A DNA stretch of 64,000 nt from Serilophus lunatus (Eukaryota > Chordata > Aves > Passeriformes > Eurylaimidae). Under the pieces are notes generated by a model. It made no database searches, was not told the origin of the DNA, and saw only the letters and a list, made by a program, of their open reading frames with translations. Shown here piece after piece: positions 55,160-64,000 of this stretch. Where the stretch lies: NCBI GenBank assembly GCA_013399895.1, contig VXBA01003433.1:558001-622000 (forward strand), in the 5' to 3' direction. How positions within the stretch are numbered: position 1 is the first letter of the stretch; every line of letters starts with the position of its first letter. The position numbers and the translations under genes were made by a program.

Positions 55160-56375
55160 GTAGGCATAGCCTATGTCTAAACCAGATCCAAAGGACAAAT
55201 AACATTAACTTGTTTATCTAGGCTAGGCTAGACTAGACTAGACCGCTTTCTGGTTCCATTTCTTTAGGTGGTAAAAAGCTGAAATATTTTATTTGAAATA
55301 TTAATAGTATTTTACTAGAATAGTGTGATTTTCAGAATGTGTTGTTCTGTCATGCCTCTTGAGATGATATTCTTGACTGATTATCTTAAACTATCATTTA
55401 CCTTAAAAATTCTGATCTGATTTGACTAAACTTCCAGCAATTATGAATCTGACTAATACTGGTCCATGGTAACTTGTTTTTGTTCTGAAGCTACTTTCAC
55501 CTCTGAAAAAGGGAGTGAAGTTGTATGCAAAAAGCTCTGAAGATGCGTAGACCTGTGCTGTGTCTGTGAAAAGTAACATTCTCAGCCTTTACTCTCATGT
55601 GTGACTAAAGAGACTGAAGAGGATTAAACATTCTTTAGACCTGATGCCAAATACTTGGGATCATAGCATTTTTAAACTGTTTACAGATGCTAAGAACAAT
55701 ACTAGTTAAGCCCAGGTTATGATATCTGCAGAAAAACTGATCTTTTCTATTATTGATAATAGTATTATTTTTCAAGATAGATTTTTTAGGACTCCTTGAA
55801 TACTGTATGAGAGCATACATATAAAAAACTACATGAAGTAACATAGAACCCAGGACATTCCTGTATATTCAAAAGATGCAAAAACTTTTTTTTTTAAATA
55901 AAATTTCAGATGAAACTATATTTTTAATTTTCTTTTTCTGAAAATTCATTCTCAATAAGTTTTCAGTGGTTAGGATTCTCAGCTCACATATCAACACTTT
56001 CTATCTTTACTTAGCCTGTCTTGTTCTGACTAGAAATGATACTTAGACCAGACAAATGTAACTTGACTTCTGTTTCATCTCCCATTTCCCTTTCAATTGA
56101 CTCCTCAAATTATTTCCAAAAACTATAATCAATAACAGAAGTTAACTTTGTTCCAACCTTTCTTCTTTACCTTTTTTCATTTTCTATTTTTGAAAAGTTT
56201 TCCAAAGGTTTTATGTTGTTCCTAATGAGAAACAGATACATTTCTAAAATGTACCTTCTTTTCACCACTTCTACAGAAATCTGTTTTAAAAAGAAAGTAA
56301 ATGAGTGGTTTTCTTGTGTTCAGGCTGAGCCAGAAATAACTCATCATTTTATAGGGGCTTGAAAATCTGAAGATG
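55160..56375. other. Intergenic between two LTRs
   Basis: AT-rich non-coding sequence. It does not look like retroviral internal sequence, so the two flanking LTRs (opposite strands, different sequence) are independent insertions. A short pentamer array lies at 55221-55243. Confidence 0.5.
55221..55243. repeat. Short (CTAGR)n pentamer array
   Basis: About five tandem units, 'ctagg' changing to 'ctaga' part way along. Confidence 0.7.
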
Positions 56376-56379
56376 TGTA

Positions 56380-56896
56380 TGACATGCGGAATAAGGACTT
56401 TACAATCAGAAATTGTAAAGCAAGTATGCTTTATTCCAGCTGGGATGCATGTTAAGTAGCCTCCACCAAAGCATGCACACCTGCCAGACAAAAGTTCCGT
56501 GCTTAAGCACACACAAACCATACAAATCCACACCCCTACTCCTGCTCGCTCCCAGCCTACTCTCCGCCCATTCTCTGCCTTGTCCACGCCTCCTGGTGGT
56601 CCTGGGCACGGGTCTTCAGCAGGGGTCTTAGGGGTCGATGGATGAAGTCAGATGTCTTCCTCAGCTTCTTGGCTTTTCCCCAAGGTCTCTTTAGTCCGGT
56701 CAGGAACAAGTGCTGGCTTCAAAACCCATAGGCTTTGCTTTGCTGATCTTACACAATATGACCCTCATTCCCATGTTCTGCCTTACTAGTTTTATACAAT
56801 ACACCTTCTGCCTTAATGGTTTTTACTTAGCAACCCCATTCTTAGGTGTGGCAACCACGTTCTTAGGTGTATTGGCTGTAAGCCTAGCAAATTACA
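56380..56896 (-). mobile_element. Probable solo LTR of a third retroviral family, minus strand
   Basis: Read on the minus strand, it starts TGTAATTTGCTAGGC (at 56896) and continues through 'gttgccacacctaag', a 'tgtataaaac' TATA-like motif near 56796 and a GC-richer block (56520-56640). It then has GGAATAAAGC (AATAAA complement at about 56431-56436), followed by 'tttacaatttctgattgtaaag' and an end near GCATGTCA (56380). The AATAAAG followed by a short inverted repeat is typical of a retroviral R/U5. Possible degenerate flanks 'gatgtg' and 'ggtgtg' differ at one base and do not fit a TG...CA end exactly, so the edges are tentative. Confidence 0.65.
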
Positions 56897-56902
56897 GGTG
56901 TG

Positions 56903-59900
56903 CTTCTAAATTTTCTGTTCTGTTCTCTACCTTTTAACATTACTAAGAATATTGTGCATTTCTAGCTAAACACCCTAAAATCCTAAATTCCAGAATTTTC
57001 ATATCCTAAATTATCATGTATGTCCCGTTTCATGTAAAACTAATTTTATTTTTTCTAAAATAGGTATGATGTACTTCTGCTCCAAGACATAGGTTTTGAT
57101 TTTTCTTAAAGAAGCCCACTCCCATGATTTATTAGGACTCACACAGCTAATGCTGACAACTTTACCAGAACAAGACATGAAGGATAAGACCTTATGATTT
57201 ATTCATAAGTTGATATTGTGTTGCATTTTCTTTCTAGAGGTAATTGGAATTATAATCCTTACTGATAGCAAAAGAAAAAAAATAGTTTATTTCATTTTAA
57301 GCTGGCTTCAAACTATGTTTTTGATTAAACAATTGCTTTGTTCTCACCATGACTTGCTCTTTTGGTTAAGAAGCTCTGGGTACCCAGACTACAGATAATG
57401 AAGCATACTTTTAAAACAAATCATTTAAATTTTACTTCAGGCTCCTAATCCAGACTGCAGGCTTTAGTATTCTATATAGCCCTGAGTGAAATCTCTAAAT
57501 CTGAATGTCTCTATTCTTTGTAAGAGGCTACTAACATCTGCTGAAGCTAAAAGTAACTATTATACAGAAATGAACTGAAAGAAGTTGACTTACCACAGGC
57601 TTTATTATCACAACATTTATTAGAATTATCAAAAAAAATGTCTGTACAACACTGCATGGGAATTAAAAAAAAAGAACAGAAAATCCCGTTCTCAGATCCA
57701 GCCAAAGCTTTGTTATTCATGTGGAAACTAGAATTACAAAAACATATATTAGAAATATGTAATAGAAGTTAACTGACTCTTGTAAGTCTTGAAGGCCATC
57801 TCCTTTGAAACATTTAGGGCTGTTCTATAGTAGTGTTTTTAAAGTCCCTCCTTCCCTCAGTGAACCCATAAACTAAGGCAACAAGCAAGTATTTAAAATG
57901 TTATCAGTGTTGCATGCTTGATACTATTTATTGCCTTCAGAAAATTCTGAAACAGTAATTATCACTTAATTACAATAGAATTTTGCTCTTTCATACCCTG
58001 TATATACATAATCACTGTGCAATATTCACTAAGCTTTCTTAAAGGAAACATCTAATTCACATATACAAATAAAAACTTTTGAGGATTAAAGAAAATAGAA
58101 CTGTTCACTTAAATCAACTCAGTGGGATCATTACTGAGCTATGAAATTACTCAATTTAAATATGCTGTGATGTCTGTGCATATCTTTATTTGGCTAGCCA
58201 ATCATAGGAATAATGATCAGAAACCATTATTAGGAATCTTCTTTCCAGAAGAAGCAATCACTATTATTTGGTTTATGTACATAACAGTTCCTCTACATGT
58301 GAATAATTAGACCTGCCGAAGTGCTATGTGTGAACATTTAGACTGTTGGATGGGAAGAAACAAGAGAGGATGTGGAAAGGAAACTGAATTTGGGAGCATG
58401 CTCAAGAATCAGGATTCCAAGGTGATGAAAGAATAATTGCTTTGTGTGGACCCTGTGGGGATACTATTTCCTGCAACCCCAAATGCTGTGGGAAGTTGCT
58501 GGACTAAGACTAAATTTGGAGCAACCTGCAAGGTCACGCTGGGTATGAGGGATATATGTGTTCCCAAAGCATTTTATTTTGATCTGCCAATTGATCAGGA
58601 ACTTGCCATGTTTAGAATTCTTTTCTAAATGATGTTCGTTTTGACATGTCCTCCTTAAGAAAAATAGCAGAAAAATTCCTCTCAAGGCTTTGGCTGGTTT
58701 TAGGTTCTGTTACAAAGTATTTCACTTTTTTTTCCCAGGACATCATGTACTCTAATTTCAGATAAATCCATTCTGAGATCCATAAATCATAGTTCTATAT
58801 TTTCAGTCCTGAATACTTAAAACCATGCATATCAAAATACATGCTGGTCATTGATTTGCCAAATTAGAGGTCTCCTGAAAAATTTCTAATGTTCTGTTCC
58901 TTCTCTCTTACAGTCCGTCTTTGCAACTGTAAAGCACAATTAAAGTACTGTTGAAGGTTAAGTAATGTCAATAACAGCTACTTCTATAAATGAGTGAGAA
59001 ATTGTTTCTGCTGAGTGCTCAAGCACTGTAATGAACTGTAGGGAAGAAATGCTTAGTTCTTTAAACGAGCTTTGGGAGCACTGAAGTATTAGCTATTAGG
59101 AACTGAATTTACCTTAAACTTATCTTAACCCTTCGATGTAGTTTCATATCATGAAAGCTAAAACCCATAGACCTTAGGGTGGGAAATGAACACTTACCCT
59201 TCTCATTATCTGCCCATGTCTCTCTTTTCACAGGAAGATAGAACTGTTGTGAGACTCATGAAGGCCAGTGCATAAAGCAGTAAGAGTTGAAATCCCTCAT
59301 CTTTCATTTAGCTGCTAGATGACAGGCATTGCTATCTAATACAGGGTGATGACTGCAACACCTCCTTTTAGCAATTGCCAGAGTTATAGGAACCTGTAAC
59401 ATTTTAAAGCTAGACCCTTAGAGGGAACTGTGGTTACTCCCTACTCTTTTGAGGGTATATTTTCATATGGTCAGAAATATGAAATTCTTTTGACTTTTTA
59501 TTGTAGGCACTCTACTCACCTGTTCTGGATAGGTGCTACATGGGAAGTGCTCCTATGCTTTTCTCCTTTTCTCCCATGCAGAAAAAAGGCATAATTTAGC
59601 ACTAGACGCTGTAACATTCGATCTTGGTCTATAGTGAGAATGCAGAGTTTTGTCTGACCTACACAGGAGTTTCACACTATATAGGCAGAACTGTGATCAG
59701 TCTGTGTAATGTGAAGGAAATTAAGTTTATTCAAAACTTTCTTGTGTCTGTAGTAACTCCTGAGTGTTTTAAAACTAAATCTTTAAGAACAGGCATAGGC
59801 ATCTGACATATTTTCAATTTGGTTGATGGGATGTAGGATGCAGCTAATTAAAGTGCTTTCTGCTTTAATACATATTATGATATGGACATGTTCCATTGTA

Positions 59901-61340
59901 ATGTTTGTTTTAAGAAAGAAACCCCATGTTAATAATTTATTTGGTTTATATTTCAGAATTATCCTTGCCAACTGCAATATTCTTAAATCTGTCATCACCC
60001 AAAGCAGGAAAGATACTTCATTATTTCCCTTATAAGAGCTAAGAAAAAGAAAAGAAATACAGTGTTCTGAAATAGAAATTTTTATTGAAGAAAAAAAGGG
60101 AAGAATTCAGTAATAAGTTATCTCCAAACAATCACTTAATGATCAAATTCCAAGGACCTAAATTTAACCTTGCTTACATTGACCTGGAGAGGTGAAAGGC
60201 TATTGTACTCATTGGGAAGTCAGGGTGTTTAGAGAAATAAACATACTCAACTGAGCTTTGTTTATTACCAAGCTTTACATTCTAATTTTAAGCGCTACCT
60301 CTTTCTACTGTTTCAACAATAGAAACTAATGATAGAGATGTTACAGGATACAGATTCTCCTAGAAGATCCATTAAATTAAAACCCAATAAATTACTGGTT
60401 TTGCATGTCTTCATTTTGTATGGCACCTTTTTGAAGCGGTTGTTGGAATAGTTTTTCTCAGTAGCCTAATTTTCAAGTTATTTTGCATGATTATTAGGTC
60501 CAGCTAGTAATACAAATACAGAACCTCCCCCCCAATTTTAAAAGAAATTTTAATCTAATTGATCTTTATACGTGTTTATGTGGGTACTCAAACTGTTTGT
60601 TGTGTTCCTAAGAATTAGCTTGATCTTGCATTTACTGTTTGAACATCATTTGAGAGTATTTGCTTCTCCTCTTGTTGAAAGCTTCTGCTGCTGCTGTTGC
60701 AACTGACATGATTTAAATTTACTGTTGTTGTAACCAAACATACTTTAATATGTTAATTTTAGTGTTGTATGTGGACACTCTAAAACTGTCTTTATTCCTG
60801 TGTCTCTAAACACAGAATTTGATTTATTCTAAGAGGATTACTTTCATAATGAAGTTTTATTTTCCAGTGTTCTGTAGGATGTTTTAGCATCTAATTTAAA
60901 CACTTGTTAGTCATTAGACAACCAGAAGCTTTTTCCTGATATTATGGCCTGCAAGAAAAATAGGTGATAACTTGGTTCTGTAATACTTCTGAATTAGTCA
61001 AATAAAGATTTTTTACTTGAAAACACATAATTATAATATGTAGGGATCATTGCAAAAGATAAGTTTTAGTGCATCAGAATTTGAAACTAGTATTTTTAAT
61101 TTTTTGCTTTACCACAGAAAAAGAATGGGTACAAAAAAATAAACTGCCGTAGCCATATATCTTTTTATTTAAAAATGTATTCCAGATTTTAATTTCAAAA
61201 TACATAGTGGTCCAAAAGAGAAGGACTTTAAAAATATCAGTAAGATAACAACTTTGCATTTTATTGCAGCTAAAAACTGAGAGAATTGATAGTAAAGTAG
61301 CTATTGCAGTGCATCTGCCCTGTTCAACTTTACCTTCTAT
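56903..61340. other. Intergenic, nothing recognised
   Basis: AT-rich non-coding sequence. Open frames at 58437-58628, 58464-58685 and 61074-61415 have no recognisable content. No repeat family identified. Confidence 0.5.
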
Positions 61341-61345
61341 TGTAT

Positions 61346-62767
61346 TGTAGCGGTTTTGAATCCACTTCTTATCACTAAGGGGCGTGCACAACAAAGATGA
61401 TGGAAAACTGAACAAAATTAGCAGCAGGGGAACAGTTTATTATTTCAGGTTCAACTAGGGAAAAAGGGACAACTTATGGAGGCTTAAAATTTTACACAGA
61501 GAAACACTCGACACGCAGAAAACAAAAAAAATGGAAAAAAGGGAAAAACCCCCCAAAAACCAAGACTGCTTTCCAACCTAGGTGACTAGCTGAGGAAACA
61601 GAGGGAGGAGTAGGGAAGCCATCTCTCTCCCTCCCTCTCTGATGGTGTCACTCCTGGCCCTCGAGTTTTTCTGCAAAACACAAAAGAAGTGAAAAGTGAC
61701 CCCCCTCCCAGGGCACCTTCGGGAAGTTACTACTTGCTGTCAAGCTGGACTTCGCTCCGGTGCTGAGGGAAATGGGTGGAGTCACGTCGCGTGGTCTGAG
61801 ACCCGGGAGGAGAGGGGCCACGTGCTCCACCTCTGGACAGGAAGCCGAAGAGAGGGAGGACTTCTGTGCAGGGCTTTTTAAGCCCTCTAGGTCTCGCATG
61901 AATCTCGCTGTCTCCTTCCTGGCCAAGCTGTCTCCTCATTGGCCAGCGGAGCCGGGCTCTGCCTCTCTTCCGAGGTCTTCACTCCAGGCAAAATGGTGAT
62001 TCCCACCAAAGACTGTGTGTTCAGGGCTCGAAGCACCATTTTTTACTGGCCACAGGCACTCCGGGGATGCCCTGGAGTGACTGACACCGCCGCCTCCAGG
62101 GATCCCACGCAGGAGGGACCCCCAGGGCTGCCGGGGTGCTCCTGTGGCCATGCTCTTGGGGCTGCCGCCTGCGCCGGGACTGGGGGACCACCGCGCACCT
62201 TGCGTGGCGCCGCTGGCCCTGGGGCTGCCCGCTGCTGGCCGCGAATCGCCACCACCGCATGCCGCTGCCAGCCGGAGCAGCCGCCTGCACTGCTGCTGGA
62301 TTGGCAGCCACTGCTCGGCACAGCACTGCACGCGGTCCCGGGCCAGCCACAGCCTCGCCACAACTTTGTTCCTGTGCCCTCTCACCGCCGCCAGAGCCGT
62401 GCCGCCTGCTGGGACCGGAGAGGGGGGAACACCCTCACAAAATCCCTGGTTCAATCCATGGCTCTGCTCGGAGTTGGCACTGGTTTCGTTTGCTGTGCCA
62501 CCTCACCGCTGCCGCTCCCTGTCCTGATCCAGGGCGCAGGGAACGAAAACGGCGACTGAGCTTCGCAGGTTTACAGACACCCAGATCCCAGCCCCCCTTC
62601 CCTTCTTAAGGAAAACAGGATTTTACACAGACAAGGCAAGTGGGCACCCCTTACACATCCTCCCCCTCCCCAAGCCCCAAGGACCACCTCCCCCAAGACC
62701 ACCTCGAGACCTGAAGCCCCCCCTCAACACCCCCACAAGAGACCCCAGCACCCACCAAACCCCAACA
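61346..62767 (-). mobile_element. Solo retroviral LTR (ERVL-like), minus strand
   Basis: This is a complete 1422-bp LTR in reverse orientation. On the minus strand it begins TGTTGGGGTTTGG (at 62767) and ends CCGCTACA (at 61346). A perfect 5-bp duplication TGTAT flanks it (61341-61345 and 62768-62772). It shares with the 13811 copy the TATA-like element (61875-61882), the 'ggccaatgaggag'-type CCAAT region (about 61935), the AATAAA (61436-61441 complement) and the U5 text around 'gaacagtttatt' and 'ggaaaactgaac' (61402-61441). Its U3 is CpG-rich but differs in detail from the first copy. No internal retroviral genes are present. The many overlapping open frames at 61.9-62.6 kb are composition effects. 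Confidence 0.85.
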
Positions 62768-62772
62768 TGTAT

Positions 62773-64000
62773 ACAATGAAGTCCTGTTGAAAAACTGGCC
62801 CACTGTAAGCATTTTTTATCTTGCCTGTGATGTAAAGCTTTAATAATGCAGCATGTTTTCTCTAGAATTAGCAGAAGATACATTCTACCCTATACAATAC
62901 AGATCAAATCTCAGTAGTATCTGCATTAATTTGCTCCTTCTTGGTTTGATTAGAAGACAGTTTGGGTAAGAAAAACATAAATAGAACATGATGTGTAAGT
63001 AACTGCGAAGAAGATACTTCACAGTATCTTTTGTGATAGAAAACACTATATGCAGAATTTTTCTCTGCTCACTGTAAGTTCTTACAATGACTCAAAGTTT
63101 CTAAAGTACTAATGGATTCCCACAGGTAATACAAAAATTTCAGCCTTTTCTTTCCTTGCTGTGAGGACAAAATCCTATTGTTTACTGAAGCTTTTAAAAA
63201 TATGTTGTATCAAGACAAAATCCCCTCTTATATGAAACAAGAAACTACATGGAGCGGCTCTGCAAGACCACTTCTTCAAGCAATGTTTAATAACTTGATT
63301 AGCAGTATCCAAAATAGGTATTCTGCAGCTGGAGTGCAAGCAAAAATGCAGTCTTGTACCCTGAGTCTGGAGAGTTTCTTTTATCAACTGGAGACTATAC
63401 CTAAATACACAAGTTGTGGTTTCCATTTTGGTATGGAATGCACTTTGTCCAATGAACACCTAAGTATTCACAAAAAATATGCCAACGAAAGTACTTTGCA
63501 CACACATAGAAATCACCCTTGGAGGAAATGCATCCAGAAAAGCAGCTGAATTAGCATATCTGCATGACAGGGAAAAGTGACAGATTGCTTTCTATAAAGC
63601 ACTTGTACAACTTGCACTGGCAACTGTTTGGTAATGATACAGCAGTATTGATCTAGGAGCCGTGTCACAATCAATCAGACTCTCAGAGGACTGTGAAAGA
63701 ATTGCAAATGCTTAAGTTAACTAAGCACACAGTAAAAAGTTTTATTGAAATAAAAAGTGACAGTGTTCACCTACAGATACTTACTACCTATTTTTCACCT
63801 TATCTTGCTTGAGAAAGTAATTATGTAAGCTTAATAACTCTTCCAAAATACTGAGATCATAAACCAGTCACTGAGGGCGCTTTTTCCCAAACAGTAACAT
63901 CAAATCACATCAGGGTAACAAAATGTGCCAAAACAAATCTCATAAACCATTATTTAATTCTAAGCTTTCTTCAGAATAATAAAACTCTTCTACACTATTT
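62773..64000. other. Intergenic; one unexplained open frame
   Basis: AT-rich sequence. A plus-strand frame opens upstream of a TTG at 63178 and runs to 63549 (123 codons) without a recognised domain. It also has an antisense partner of 94 codons. No support for a gene. Confidence 0.45.

Noticed and set aside
54747..56896. A single provirus bounded by two LTRs
   Set aside because: The two LTRs are on opposite strands, differ in sequence, and the 1.2 kb between them does not look like retroviral internal sequence.
61936..62609. Open frames of 172, 206 and 157 codons on both strands
   Set aside because: Same cause: the CpG-rich U3 of the reverse solo LTR. The frames conflict with each other and are not conserved with the first copy.

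Overview
The window looks like an AT-rich, largely intergenic piece of a bird nuclear genome. The clearest lineage clue is at least ten 3'-end fragments of CR1 LINEs, with the typical 'atcacagaat ... gttggaa' minus-strand start and 'ttctatgattctatg' plus-strand tail. I saw no mammalian L1 or Alu. The four retroviral LTRs also fit a bird, and a passerine is plausible but not proven. No bacterial-type operons, CRISPR arrays, rRNA genes or tRNA genes were seen.

The only convincing host protein-coding gene is PPDPFL (pancreatic progenitor cell differentiation and proliferation factor like), on the plus strand. It has four coding exons between 36631 and 38332, which join in frame across consensus splice sites to an 85-residue protein. 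A CpG-rich promoter with a TATA-like box lies just upstream. A 3' UTR of about 1.4 kb runs to a poly(A) signal at 39767. In human this gene sits in a gene-poor part of 8q11 near SNTG1 (from memory), which fits the emptiness around it here.

The rest is mostly transposon debris. Two full-length solo LTRs of one retroviral family, each with a perfect 5-bp target duplication, lie in opposite orientation at 13811-15164 (plus) and 61346-62767 (minus), on either side of PPDPFL. Two other, different LTRs sit at about 54.75-55.15 kb and 56.38-56.90 kb. CR1 fragments cluster at 0.9-3.1, 7.8, 13.1, 27.6 and 28.1-28.8 kb.

The most unusual segment is 51.81-52.07 kb on the minus strand. It holds the last 70 codons of a non-LTR retrotransposon ORF, ending in a C2HC zinc finger, with an open frame and many surviving CpGs. 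That is unexpected for an old LINE remnant in a CpG-poor intergenic region. Between these landmarks lie long AT-rich stretches in which I can support no genes, apart from simple repeats and a few unexplained open frames. A 27-base N gap interrupts a poly-T run at 40337-40363.
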